A stretch of 60,518 bases of DNA from Acidimicrobiia bacterium (lineage in GTDB: Bacteria > Actinomycetota > Acidimicrobiia > Acidimicrobiales > Aldehydirespiratoraceae). The position numbers and the translations under genes are program-made. The notes under the pieces were generated by a model that saw only the letters and a program-made list of their open reading frames with translations, did not search any database and was not told the origin of the DNA. Location of the stretch: assembly GCA_024421085.1 (NCBI GenBank), contig JAHQYN010000006.1:1-60518 (forward strand). The letters are read 5' to 3'. This document shows positions 43,327 to 52,313 of this stretch, one piece after another. The number at the start of each line of letters is the position of its first letter. Position 1 is the first letter of the stretch.

Positions 43327-44370
43327 CTAGGAGGCGCGAGATTTGAGGCGGATCTGGCCGGTGCCCTCATGCACGGTGCCGATGGCCGCGGCGGTGTGGC
43401 CGGTCGACAACAACGAGTCGACCGCGTCCTGGGCCTGCGCCGCGTCGACGCCGCACACCAGCCCACCGGAGGTCTGCGCGTCGGCGAGGAGCGTCACGTC
43501 CAACTCGCTGACCCCGCGGCCCCGGTGGACCCGGTCGTTGATCCAGCCCAGGTTGCGCTGAGTGCCTCCCGGCACAACACCCGAGGCCGCCAGTTCTCTG
43601 GCACCGTCGATGATCGGCACGTCGTCGACGATGATCTCCAGGTCGACAGCGGACTCCTGCGCGGCCCGCCCGCCGTGGCCGAGCAGACCGAACCCGGTGA
43701 CGTCGGTGGCGCCGGTGGCCCCGCAGGCAACCGCGATCTCGGCTGCGGCGGCGTTGGTGGCGGTCATTGAGGCAACTGCTGCGGCTACACACTGGGCGTC
43801 GGCGCGGCCCCATTTGAGGCCGGTTGTGATCACACCGATCCCCAACGGTTTGGTGAGGATCAGTGTCTGTCCGGCACGCAGCCCGGCGTTGGTCAGCATC
43901 CTGTCGGGATGCACCTCGCCGATCACCGCCATCCCGTATTTCGGCTCGGGATCGTCGACGGTGTGTCCTCCGGCGACGACGAAGCCGCATCTGTTGGCGA
44001 TGTCGTGCCCGCCAGCGAGCACCTCTTGAAGTTGTTCGCCGGACAGTTCATCGGTGTTCCAGCACACTAGGTTGAGCGCCAGCAGTGGGCGGCCGCCCAT
44101 TGCGTACACGTCGGAGACCGAGTTGGCGGCGGCCACCCGGCCCCAATCGAACGGGTCGTCCACAACCGGGGTGATGAAGTCGGCGGTGACGACGAGGGCG
44201 CGGTCGTCGGTCAAGCGCCAGACGGCGGCATCGTCGCCGCTGAGCGCCCCGACCAACAGGTCGGGGCTTTCGGTATCAGACAGTCGGCGCACGACCTGCG
44301 CCAGTTCGCCGGGAGCGAGCTTGCAGCCTCAACCAGCTCCGTGGCTGAACTCAGTGAGTCTCCGAGCCAT
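43327..44370 (-). CDS. selD: Selenide, water dikinase; predicted selenoprotein (in-frame UGA)
   Basis: 347 residues if UGA is read. From ATG 44370, with GGAGGGG about 6 bp upstream, the frame reads 'MARRLTEFSHGAG', TGA (44331-44329), then 'GCKLAPGELAQVVRRL' and on into clear SelD sequence ('LSGDDAAVW', 'NSVSDVYAMGG', 'DVTGFGLLGH', 'DAQTSGGL'). In SelD this position is the catalytic Cys or Sec, followed by Gly-Cys-Lys with the catalytic Lys. Starting at GTG 44292 instead would drop these residues. SelD makes selenophosphate for Sec-tRNA and selenouridine. A SECIS-like hairpin follows the UGA. Confidence 0.9.
44287..44301 (-). promoter_or_regulatory. Candidate bacterial SECIS hairpin in selD
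   Basis: On the coding strand GCGCA-GGTCG-TGCGC forms a perfect 5-bp stem with loop GGTCG, with its loop beginning 32 nt after the UGA. Bacterial SECIS elements lie inside the coding sequence shortly after UGA and usually show a G in a small apical loop. The E. coli fdhF loop is also GGUC-containing. The fit is by eye; folding of the full region was not computed. Confidence 0.55.
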
Positions 44371-44757
44371 CGACAGCCCCCCTCCGATCGCGTTTCCTAT
44401 GTTCACACCTTACGCCGATGTGCGCAGACACGACGGCCTTGCCGCGAACACGCCACACCCGAACCCGCCCCACAAGGGTGAATCCTGGTTCGGCGGGCTC
44501 GATGTCGAGTGGATCTGAGCGGTGGCCCGCACGGGTTGTCCCGCTCGCGAACATCGGTGTCGCCGGAAGCGATCAGTGAGGATTCATCGAGCAGAGTCGA
44601 GCAGAGTCGAGGCAGAGTCGAGGCAGAGTCGAGCTTGAGCGGGTTGTTGCTGTGTCGTCGTCGGGCGTGGGGTGGTGCTGTCGGGCTTTGGTTGGTGGGG
44701 TCGGGTGTTGGGTGGTGGGGTCGGGTGTGGGGTGGTCGCAGGTTCTAGGCTCGATGC
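44371..44757. repeat. Intergenic region with two short tandem arrays
   Basis: The first 200 bp hold no gene that I recognise. I looked for a selenocysteine tRNA and found none. From about 44589 to 44632, CAGAGTCGAG-type units of 10-11 bp repeat four times. From about 44685 to 44741 a G-rich array repeats GGTGGGGTCGGGTGT-like units, ending just before the GTG of the next gene. Runs of three or four G on the coding strand could form G-quadruplexes. Confidence 0.7.
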
Positions 44758-45849
44758 GTGATCGTTGTGCGGATTCTCGTCGGGGTGCTGGGGGGCGTTG
44801 TGGCCCTCGGAACCATGGGATCGGCGGTGCGGACTGTCGTCGTGCCGAGAGGCGAGCAGTCGTTCCTTGCCAACGCCACGATGCTGACGATGCGTCGAGT
44901 GTTCAACGGTGCATCACGTCGGTTCAAGGACCAGCACAGAGCCGAGGCCGTCAAGGCCCGTTTCGCTCCGGTCACCCTGATGCTCTTCCCGTTCATATGG
45001 GCTGTCGGCGTGATCAGCGGCTGCGCCGGGTTGTTCTGGGCACTCGGGGTTCAGCCCGTTCAAGAGGCGATCGTGCTGTCGGGGTCATCGCTGACCACCC
45101 TGGGCTTCCGCACGACAGGGGACCTCCCCACGCTGATCGTTGAGATAGGCGAAGGGCTTGTGGGTCTCGGACTGGTGGCTCTGCTGATCAGCTTCCTGCC
45201 GACCATCTACAGCGCCTTCTCCCGAAGAGAGAACGTGGTGGCCAAGTATCATGTGCGTTCGACAGGGTACGACGAGGCGGCAGGCCCCGCGGCGATGCTC
45301 ATGCGTCGCCATAAGATCGGCTCTCCGGAGGACATGCTGCACACCTGGTACGAATGGGAGGACTGGTTCGTCGAGGTCGAGGAGAGCCACACCAGCTTTC
45401 CGATCCTGGTCTACTTCCGCTCGCCGGTGCCTGAGCGGTCGTGGATCACCAGCGCTGGGATGGTGCTCGACTCAGCGTCTCTGTACTGCTCGGCCCTCGA
45501 CGTCGCCACCGACCCCCGAGCCCAGTTGCTGATCCGCACCGGGACCCTGTCGCTGCGGCGGATCTGCGACTATTTCGGGTTCGAATACGATCCCGACCCG
45601 TCTCCCGGCGATCCGGTAGCCATCGACCAGGCAGAGTTCGACCAAGTGTATGAGCTTTTCAAGACGGCTGGCATGCCGGTGGTTGCCGATCAGCAGCAGG
45701 CGTGGCGCGACTTCGCGGGCTGGCGCGTCAATTACGACCGTCCGCTGCTGTCGCTCGCCACATGGATCGAGGCACCTGAAGCCCCATGGTCGTCAGACCG
45801 CTGGACAACCGTTCGTCGTCCGCGGGTGTTCCATCGCCACTCTCGATGA
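44758..45849 (+). CDS. Ion-channel-like membrane protein
   Basis: 363 residues. Hydrophobic helices lie at about 1-20, 73-97 and 128-150. Between the last two is a re-entrant-looking segment 'SGSSLTTLGFRTTGD' (108-122), where TLGF recalls the TVGYG filter of K+ channels but lacks the final Gly. The C-terminal 210 residues are soluble and of unknown fold. GTG 44758 follows the G-rich array. Its neighbours (MgtE-like and PhoU/TrkA-C) support a role in cation homeostasis. Real channel activity is uncertain. Confidence 0.65.
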   Translation: MIVVRILVGVLGGVVALGTMGSAVRTVVVPRGEQSFLANATMLTMRRVFNGASRRFKDQHRAEAVKARFAPVTLMLFPFIWAVGVISGCAGLFWALGVQPVQEAIVLSGSSLTTLGFRTTGDLPTLIVEIGEGLVGLGLVALLISFLPTIYSAFSRRENVVAKYHVRSTGYDEAAGPAAMLMRRHKIGSPEDMLHTWYEWEDWFVEVEESHTSFPILVYFRSPVPERSWITSAGMVLDSASLYCSALDVATDPRAQLLIRTGTLSLRRICDYFGFEYDPDPSPGDPVAIDQAEFDQVYELFKTAGMPVVADQQQAWRDFAGWRVNYDRPLLSLATWIEAPEAPWSSDRWTTVRRPRVFHRHSR

Positions 45850-45853
45850 TTGT

Positions 45854-45912
45854 GAGCCAGCGCCGATGCGAGCCGGCACCGGTGTGAGCTAGCACCGATG
45901 TGAGCCGGTGCC
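45854..45912. repeat. 16-bp units after the channel-like gene
   Basis: Three and a half units of 16 bp, for example GAGCCGGCACCGGTGT, start about 5 bp after the TGA of the channel-like gene. They run towards the lipoprotein gene. Units differ at a few positions. Confidence 0.8.
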
Positions 45913-45964
45913 CTTCGCACGGACAGTTGCTGGTACCATGCACACCCGCCATGAGTATCGACGA

Positions 45965-46453
45965 ATGAACCCCATGAGGTTGAAGCTGAGGCTGCATCTG
46001 AAGCGGCTCGCCGTCGCGTCCGCAGCGGGCCTCTTGGCGGCGGTGCTCATCTCGGGATGCGGGGACGACCGCGCCAGCGTCGGTTCGCCTCCCCAGGAGT
46101 ACACCAAGTACCTCGTCCAACAGGCGATAGACCGCTACGAGGCTGAGGGCCGGGAAGCGACTTTCGACTACTACCAGTCCCCAGACAGCATCGACGGGTC
46201 CTGGTACGTCTACATCCTCGAAGACGGTATCTCAGTCGTCAACGCGAACCGGCCCGACATAGTCGGGACATCCACAGCAGAGCGCAGCGACGTCAACGGC
46301 AAGCCCTACGGCAGGGAGTTGGCCGCGGCCACCGAGGACGGAGTCTGGGTCGACTACTATTTCACGCATCCGGTCACCGGCGACGTAACGGAGAAGCGTG
46401 CTTGGGCGGTCGCCCACGACGGACTAGTCTTCGGTTCAGGCTGGTATCCGTAG
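45965..46453 (+). CDS. Lipoprotein with a single cache-like domain
   Basis: 162 residues from ATG 45965. The signal peptide has a lipobox 'LISGC' (Cys32). The rest is one domain: 'YTKYLVQQAIDRYEAEG', 'SWYVYILEDG', 'GVWVDYYFTHPVTG' and 'HDGLVFGSGWYP', the pattern of small extracytoplasmic cache (sensor) domains. There is no signalling domain, so it may be a ligand-binding accessory. A paralogue with two such domains is encoded at 57960-58883. Earlier starts (45908, 45938) are possible. Confidence 0.75.
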   Translation: MNPMRLKLRLHLKRLAVASAAGLLAAVLISGCGDDRASVGSPPQEYTKYLVQQAIDRYEAEGREATFDYYQSPDSIDGSWYVYILEDGISVVNANRPDIVGTSTAERSDVNGKPYGRELAAATEDGVWVDYYFTHPVTGDVTEKRAWAVAHDGLVFGSGWYP

Positions 46454-46507
46454 CGGTATTTCGGCCGACACCGGGGCTGAGGTGGCGAACTGCACCAAAC
46501 TGGGGGG

Positions 46508-47743
46508 GTGAAGCCGCGCCTCATACGTCTCACGCGCCGCTGGCGCGCAGTCATCAGCAGAGATCAGCGCGCCTACCGCGACAGCTTCGTCGCCCTGTGC
46601 CTCTCCGCGATCACCAGCCTTGTCGCCGGCGTGACTCTGGCGACGACGACCGGGACCCTCGAAGAACTGCCTGGCCTGCTGCTGCTGGTGCCAGCCGCGC
46701 TGGCCGTGAAGGGAAATGTGTTCGGCGCTCTCGGCAGCCGGCTCGGCACCACCATCCACGCGGGCACGTTTCGGTTGAGTCCGCGCCTCGACTCCGCGGT
46801 GGGCCAGAACATTGCGGCGGCGATGCTGTTGAGCCTGGTGATATCGGTCGTGATTGCGGTGCTCGCCAAAGGGGTCGCGATCGTCTTTGCGGTGTCGCCG
46901 ACGATGTCGGTCGCCGACTTCATCGTCGTGTCGGCGGTCGGTGGCCTGCTCGCCTCGGTTTTCGTTTTGGCCATAACCCTGCTGTTGGCCGGCGGCTCGG
47001 GGCGCTACGGGTGGGACTTGGACAACGTGGTGTCGCCGTTGGTGACCGCCGCCAGTGACCTGATGAGCCTCCCGGCCCTGATAATCGCCGCGCGGCTCGC
47101 CAGTGTCGAGGTGTTCACACCGGTCGCCGCGGCGGTGCTCGCGGCTGTTTCCGCCGGGGGCGTGGCGTGGTCGGTGACCGTCAAAGGTCGGCTGCTCGGC
47201 TCAATTGTGCGCGAGTCGATCCCGGTGCTTACGGTGGCTGGGCTGCTCGACCTGATCGCCGGAATCACGATCGAGGGACGACTGGACGATCTTCTCGAAT
47301 ATCCGGTCCTGCTCGTGCTGCTCCCGGGGTTCTTGGGGACCGCCGGCGGACTCGGGGGGGTGCTCTCCAGTCGTCTCTCGACCAAGGTGCATCTGGGTCT
47401 GCTGCACCCCGGGCCGCTGCCTCGAGGGTCGGCCGGCGCCGATGTCGCTTTGATCTTCGGTTTGTCTGTTCCGGTCTTCGCGATGACCGGAGCAGTGTCC
47501 GAACTCGGCGGAGCACTGACCGGACAGGCCAGTCCAGGACTGTTCGAGGTTGTGGCGGTCGCCTTGGTGGGAGGTCTGCTGTCCACGGTCTGCGTCGTGA
47601 TCGTGGCCTACTATGCAACGATCATCGCGGTCAGGTTCGGACTCGACCCCGATACCCACGGCATTCCGATGGTGACGTCATCGTTAGACTTCGTGGGTGC
47701 GTTCGCGCTGATCCTGGCCATTGTGGCGGTAGGAGTGGCCTGA
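46508..47743 (+). CDS. MgtE/SLC41-like divalent cation transporter (membrane domain only)
   Basis: 411 residues with about ten helices in two repeated halves. Each half has the MgtE pore signature: 'KGNVFGALGSRLGTTIHAG' and 'FLGTAGGLGGVLSSRLSTKV'. The cytoplasmic N and CBS domains of bacterial MgtE are absent. The pairing with a downstream PhoU/TrkA-C protein suggests that protein is the regulatory subunit. Mg2+ transport is likely but not shown. GTG 46508 follows a G-rich stretch. Starts 55 bp after the lipoprotein gene. Confidence 0.82.
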   Translation: MKPRLIRLTRRWRAVISRDQRAYRDSFVALCLSAITSLVAGVTLATTTGTLEELPGLLLLVPAALAVKGNVFGALGSRLGTTIHAGTFRLSPRLDSAVGQNIAAAMLLSLVISVVIAVLAKGVAIVFAVSPTMSVADFIVVSAVGGLLASVFVLAITLLLAGGSGRYGWDLDNVVSPLVTAASDLMSLPALIIAARLASVEVFTPVAAAVLAAVSAGGVAWSVTVKGRLLGSIVRESIPVLTVAGLLDLIAGITIEGRLDDLLEYPVLLVLLPGFLGTAGGLGGVLSSRLSTKVHLGLLHPGPLPRGSAGADVALIFGLSVPVFAMTGAVSELGGALTGQASPGLFEVVAVALVGGLLSTVCVVIVAYYATIIAVRFGLDPDTHGIPMVTSSLDFVGAFALILAIVAVGVA

Positions 47744-47789
47744 TCGTGTGCAGCACCGTCGACCGGCAGCGGCGCGGGGCCCGAACACC

Positions 47790-47880
47790 CCGCCTGCACA
47801 TCGAACGCCGACGCATCGAACACCGGTGCATCGAACAGCGGCGCGGACCGGGCCGCGGACCGGGCCGCAGACCGGGTCTT
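47790..47880. repeat. Short tandem repeats between the MgtE-like and PhoU/TrkA-C genes
   Basis: CGCATCGAACACCGG-like units of about 15 bp (three copies) are followed by three units of the 12-bp type GCGGACCGGGCC. The gap between the two genes is 202 bp and otherwise empty. Confidence 0.65.
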
Positions 47881-47945
47881 TTGGAGCCGGGAGCATCCCG
47901 GGCAGCACAAGCCCCTAGTGTGTTCACTTGTAACGGAGCGATGGG

Positions 47946-49187
47946 ATGACCGAAGAAGGACCGCGCAACCTGCGGGAGATGCTCGCCGCCGCCAAGGACA
48001 GGTCCGAGCTGATGGTCGATCTGGCGTACGCCGCGCTGTTCTTCGGCGACCCGGACATGGCTGAGGAGATCGCGGGCCTCGAAGAAGACATGAGCCACCT
48101 GGTTCACGACATGCGCGGCGTCTGTGTGATGGCTGTGCGTCACCCCCGTGAGTCGGAAGGGATGTCGTCGGTGCTCCAGGTGATCTCCGCTATCGAGCGC
48201 ATCGCCAACGATGCGGTCGACATCGCCCGCATCGTCACCCACCAACTGGGTATCCCAGCGGAGTTGGTGGCTGACCTGTCGGCTGCAGAGGAGGTGAGCC
48301 ACCGCGTGCTGGTCTCGCAGGGGTCGCGGCTCTCCCACCTGCCGTTGCGCGACCATGAGCTCCCGGTCCAGACGGGCATGCGCGTGATGGCCGTGCGCCG
48401 ACAGCAATGGATCACCGATGTCGACGGCGACACTGTGCTGATACCCGGTGATGTGCTGTTCCTGCGGGGGTCGCCCGACGGGATAGGGCGTTTGCGGGAA
48501 CTGGCCGGAGCGGCGCAATGGGATGCGCCGCGGCTGCCTGATGACCCCTTCGTCACAGACCTGGACCGGGCGGTCGACGTGCTGGTTGAAATGAAGAATC
48601 TCAGCGAAGTCGCGGTCGGGTTGGCGTATTCGGCGCTGGTCCTCGGCGACCTCGGGCTCGCCGCGGAAGTCCGTCACATCGAGGACCGCCTCGATGAAAT
48701 GAAGGACCGACTCGAGCTGTGGGTCCTTCGGGCTGCAGCGGAGAAGGCCGACCCCTCGCCGTTGCGGGGCCTGCTGCACTTGTCGCAAGCCGCTGAGGAC
48801 ATCGGCGACCAGGCCCAGGCCATGGTGTGGCTGATCGAGAAGCAAGAAGACGTCCACCCGATCCTGGAACTGGCCCTCGGCGACAGCGACGAGGTGGTGA
48901 TCCGGCTGCCGGTCCGTGCCGACAGCGAAGCCGACGGACGGCTCCTCTCGGAGTTGCGGCTCAACATCGAACCCGGGTTCACGGTGCTCGCCCTGCGGCG
49001 AGGCGCTCAGTACCTGTACCGACCCCGAGGCCGAGCCCGGCTCGCGGCCGGAGACGAGTTGATAGCGAGCGGCCCCGATGAAGGACGGGCACCGCTCGCC
49101 CGGCTCTGCGGATGGCGTTTGACAGACCCTGGCGGCGACGGAGAGGCGGAACTCGAGCCGATCCCGGCACCGCAGCCGCACGCCTGA
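47946..49187 (+). CDS. PhoU / TrkA-C (RCK_C) two-repeat regulatory protein
   Basis: 413 residues built as two similar halves. Each has a PhoU-like helical segment ('LMVDLAYAALFFGDPDMAEE', 'SEVAVGLAYSALVLGDLGLA') followed by a TrkA-C-like domain ('TGMRVMAVRRQQ', 'PGFTVLALRRGAQYLYRPRG'). This architecture is known for cytoplasmic regulators of cation channels and transporters. Placement after the MgtE-like gene suggests ligand-dependent gating of that transporter. GGAG precedes ATG 47946. The final codons and stop are part of a 17-bp repeat array. Confidence 0.85.
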   Translation: MTEEGPRNLREMLAAAKDRSELMVDLAYAALFFGDPDMAEEIAGLEEDMSHLVHDMRGVCVMAVRHPRESEGMSSVLQVISAIERIANDAVDIARIVTHQLGIPAELVADLSAAEEVSHRVLVSQGSRLSHLPLRDHELPVQTGMRVMAVRRQQWITDVDGDTVLIPGDVLFLRGSPDGIGRLRELAGAAQWDAPRLPDDPFVTDLDRAVDVLVEMKNLSEVAVGLAYSALVLGDLGLAAEVRHIEDRLDEMKDRLELWVLRAAAEKADPSPLRGLLHLSQAAEDIGDQAQAMVWLIEKQEDVHPILELALGDSDEVVIRLPVRADSEADGRLLSELRLNIEPGFTVLALRRGAQYLYRPRGRARLAAGDELIASGPDEGRAPLARLCGWRLTDPGGDGEAELEPIPAPQPHA

Positions 49188-49314
49188 GGCCGCGTCACGC
49201 CTGAGGCCGCGTCACGCCTGAGGCCGCGTCACGCCTGAGGCCGCGTCACGCCTGAGGCCGCGTCACGCCTGAGGCCGCGTCACGCCTGAGGCCGCGTCAC
49301 GCCTGAGGCCGCGT
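49179..49314. repeat. Eight identical 17-bp units spanning a stop codon
   Basis: CACGCCTGAGGCCGCGT is repeated eight times without change. The first unit contains the last two sense codons and TGA of the PhoU/TrkA-C gene. Because 17 is not a multiple of three, TGA recurs in all frames. Perfect identity implies recent expansion. Confidence 0.95.
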
Positions 49315-49362
49315 TTGGTCCCGGCACGCACCGAACCGCCGCGAAAGGTATCATCCACAGTC

Positions 49363-51651
49363 GTGTCGAAGGCGAAACAGCGCAGGCGGCGACCACCGCA
49401 ACCGCGACCGCAACCAAACAACACCGGCCAGCGGTCCGCGGACACCGATGCCGTCGCCGTTGAACGGTTCAGTTGGCGACGCATAGCCGACATGTTCGCC
49501 GGTGCCGCAGCAGTGCTCGGGCCGCTGGTCCTCTACGTCATGACGATGCCGCGCAGCGTGTCGCTCGAAGACGACGGACTGTTCCTGCTGGTGGGAAAGT
49601 ATCTGGGGGTCGGCCATCCGCCGGGCTACCCCGTCCACACCGTATTGTCCAATCTGTTCTTGAAGGCGCCTTGGGGGTCTGAGGCATTTCTCGGCCACCT
49701 GCTGAGCGGAGTGCTCGGCGCCCTTGCCTGCGGCGCGGTCTATTGGTGCGCCCGGTTGTTGAAGGTCGGCCCGATCGCGGCGCTGGTCGGCGCCTGGCTC
49801 TTCGGGGCTTCGGAGCATTATTGGGCACAAGCCATCATCACCGAGGTCTACACCCTGAATGCGCTTCTCTTCTTTGTGGTGTTCGCGCTGCTGTTGCACC
49901 TCGGACGGTCCCCGACGAGCGACCGAGCCTGGACCGCGCTGGCTGTTGTGTACGGGTTGAGCCTGGCCAACCATTGGCCCTTGATGGTGTTGGCCACGCC
50001 CGGTCTGGCGCTGGCGCTCCTGCCGGTGTGGAGGGAGTTTCGGCGGCGTTGGTTGCGGCTGACGGCAGTGTTCCTGCCGGCGGTGGCGGGACCTTATCTT
50101 TGGATGGTGTTGCGCTCCCGGCAAGAACCGGACTTCAGCTTCCCGGGCCCGCTCGACACCTTCGACCGAGTCTGGGGTCATATCACCCGAGAAGGATATC
50201 GAGACGTTGACTCGAGCGTGTCAGCCGGATGGTCCGACAGAATCGAATTCTTCGCCTGGTTCGGCACCGACGTTGTATGGCAGATGACGCTGTTCGGTTT
50301 CGTGTTCGCGCTGGCAGGGCTCGGGGTCCTGTTGTCTCGCCCCGCGCCGGATCCGGAGCAGCAACAACGGCGTGGACGGAACCGCCGGAACAGGAACCGC
50401 CGGAACAGAAACCGCCGGTACGGACAAATGCTTGAGTGGCTCGGGCGATTCGCCGGCCCGGTGGTCTTCATGTCGCAGAGCCTGCTGCTGGTCCTGTTGT
50501 TGAACTTCGACTTCGACTATCAGCACACCTACGTGTTTCGTGCCTACCCTTCGGTGAGCTACGGCCTGCTCGGCATCTGGGTTGCGATGGGACTGCATGC
50601 TTTCGGACACTGGCTCCACCAACAGTTCAGCCTCCCGAGGCTCGCGGGTTCGGTGGTGGTGGCAGGAACCGGATTGGCAATGGTTGCCTGGTCAGTTGCG
50701 GGCCACTGGGAGGCCAACAACCGCTCCGACGCCGACTTCGCGCAACGCTACTCAGAGATGATCTTCGAGATACTTCCCGAGGACGCGGTCCTCATAACCT
50801 TCGGCGATGAGATTGTTCTGCCGCTGGCCTACAACCATTTTGCGGACGGCCGTCGTCCGGACATCCGTTATTCCGAAGCGCACGGGATCATGTTCAAGAG
50901 CAATCTGTACGGCAGCATCGCCGATATTTCGGTTGAGGAGCAGCAAGCCGCGCTGTTGCAGTTTCTGGAGACGACCGACCGTCCCGTCTTCCAAACCTAC
51001 CGAACGAACCGGGTCGATCATGGCAGGGCTGTGCGCGACTACGGCTTCTTGCGCGAGGTGCTCGAGGACGAAAACCCCGACGAGTCGATACAACTGCTTC
51101 ATGACGACACCGCAGCCGCATACTTCGAGTACATAACCACTCAAACGGACCTGAGAGGCTGGGAGCGCGTGGCGCGCAGCCACCAGGTAATCGACTACAG
51201 CCAGTTCCTAGGCTACGCCCTGCTGAGTGAGAACGAGGATATCATTGAGCAGACTGCGGCATCGCGCGAGGTTGCGTCAAAGGACTACTACGGCCTCAAC
51301 GGGATGGCAGGAATACTGGCCAGGCACGGCAACGACGAGCAACTCGAACAGGCGATGGAGTTCCTGCGGGCCGCCGAGCCGATGCAAGGTGAAGCCGTGA
51401 CCAAGCAGGCCGAATCTGAAATATTCAACAACATGGGGATCGTGCTCTGGCGCCAGGGCGGTTGCGACGGGGAAACCAATAATATGGGGAGCGTGCGCTG
51501 GCGCCAGCGCCGTTGCGACGAGGCAATCCGTCTCTTTGAGACCTCACGGGACATTGTTGACGACCCAGCCAACCCGGGCGTCGACTTCTTGAACCAACTC
51601 GCGAACCGGACACCAGTGCCCGAACCCGCGCTATCCGGACAACCTTCGTAG
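49363..51651 (+). CDS. DUF2723 membrane protein (GT-C / TMEM260-like)
   Basis: About 762 residues from GTG 49363. A basic N-terminal tail is followed by multiple helices; 'LEDDGLFLLVGKYLGVGHPP' and 'GYPVHTVL' form the DUF2723 signature, with acidic residues in the first loop as in GT-C glycosyltransferases. A loop around 340-360 is Arg/Asn-rich from 15-bp repeats. The C-terminal 250 residues are soluble and TPR-like, with a recent-looking internal duplication ('NNMGIVLWRQGGCD' / 'NNMGSVRWRQRRCD'). Eukaryotic homologues O-mannosylate proteins. The frame is also open upstream to 49315. Confidence 0.78.
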   Translation: MSKAKQRRRRPPQPRPQPNNTGQRSADTDAVAVERFSWRRIADMFAGAAAVLGPLVLYVMTMPRSVSLEDDGLFLLVGKYLGVGHPPGYPVHTVLSNLFLKAPWGSEAFLGHLLSGVLGALACGAVYWCARLLKVGPIAALVGAWLFGASEHYWAQAIITEVYTLNALLFFVVFALLLHLGRSPTSDRAWTALAVVYGLSLANHWPLMVLATPGLALALLPVWREFRRRWLRLTAVFLPAVAGPYLWMVLRSRQEPDFSFPGPLDTFDRVWGHITREGYRDVDSSVSAGWSDRIEFFAWFGTDVVWQMTLFGFVFALAGLGVLLSRPAPDPEQQQRRGRNRRNRNRRNRNRRYGQMLEWLGRFAGPVVFMSQSLLLVLLLNFDFDYQHTYVFRAYPSVSYGLLGIWVAMGLHAFGHWLHQQFSLPRLAGSVVVAGTGLAMVAWSVAGHWEANNRSDADFAQRYSEMIFEILPEDAVLITFGDEIVLPLAYNHFADGRRPDIRYSEAHGIMFKSNLYGSIADISVEEQQAALLQFLETTDRPVFQTYRTNRVDHGRAVRDYGFLREVLEDENPDESIQLLHDDTAAAYFEYITTQTDLRGWERVARSHQVIDYSQFLGYALLSENEDIIEQTAASREVASKDYYGLNGMAGILARHGNDEQLEQAMEFLRAAEPMQGEAVTKQAESEIFNNMGIVLWRQGGCDGETNNMGSVRWRQRRCDEAIRLFETSRDIVDDPANPGVDFLNQLANRTPVPEPALSGQPS

Positions 51652-51914
51652 GCGCGCCCCGTTTCTTGACCAGTTCAGCGAGGGCAAATCCTAAGCGCCG
51701 AGAGGCCCTACCCCAACGCTCCCGAACATCCCCGCCGACGTGAGCCCCAGGGAACTGCTGGGCCACTTCCAGACCGTGCTCATCAACGCTCACGGCCGAG
51801 CCTGCGTCACGGCCCAAGACCGATCAATCAAGTTGGACGGCCACACGGGTCATTTGGTGCTCCCTTCCGTCAGCTGCGGGGTCGTTCGTTGGTCGGGTCA
51901 TACACGGCGCGGGC
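51652..51914. other. 263-bp spacer, no gene recognised
   Basis: Short frames only, without ribosome-binding sites or recognisable protein motifs. The sequence becomes less G+C-rich towards the IS30 remnant. Confidence 0.5.
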
Positions 51915-52313
51915 GTGACGCTCCGCTGGACAGTCGGTGCCGAACACGTTGACCGTGAAGCTCAGTTGAGCGTCGATGAGATAGCGGAGCGGTTGGGTCG
52001 TCACCAGTCTGCGGTGTATCGAGAGTTGGCCCGCGGCGGCGGGCTCGACGGTTACTGTGCGCGTGCAACTCACCGGCGGGCGGGCGATGCCGCGGCTCGG
52101 CCCAAGATGTCCAAGCGGGCCGGTGACTCGGTGCTGGCTGGTGAGGTGGCGGAGGGGTTGAAGCAGCGCTGGTCGCCTCACGCGATTTCTGCGGATCTGA
52201 AGGCTCGAGGGATGCAGGTGTGCGCGGAGACGGTTATGCTGCAAATGTGTCGAATATATGACGCGGAGTGTCCCGAACAAGAGTTTGGGGTAGGCGAGAG
52301 GCTTAGGTCGTGA
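51915..52313 (+). pseudogene. N-terminal fragment of an IS30-family transposase gene
   Basis: The frame encodes 'LSVDEIAERLGRHQSAVYRE' (the HTH of IS30 transposases), 'YCARATHRRAGDAAARPK' and 'LKQRWSPHAISADLKARG'. It then loses similarity just before the expected 'ETIYRYIY' segment. The DDE catalytic domain is absent and no terminal inverted repeats were found, so it is a dead fragment. Its end overlaps the start of a small membrane-protein gene. Confidence 0.7.

Noticed and set aside
44371..44588. Selenocysteine tRNA next to selD
   Set aside because: No long acceptor/variable arm or UCA anticodon loop could be found on either strand.
47631..49181. 516-residue minus-strand ORF opposite the PhoU/TrkA-C gene
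   Set aside because: No motifs, and the plus strand encodes a recognisable duplicated regulatory protein.
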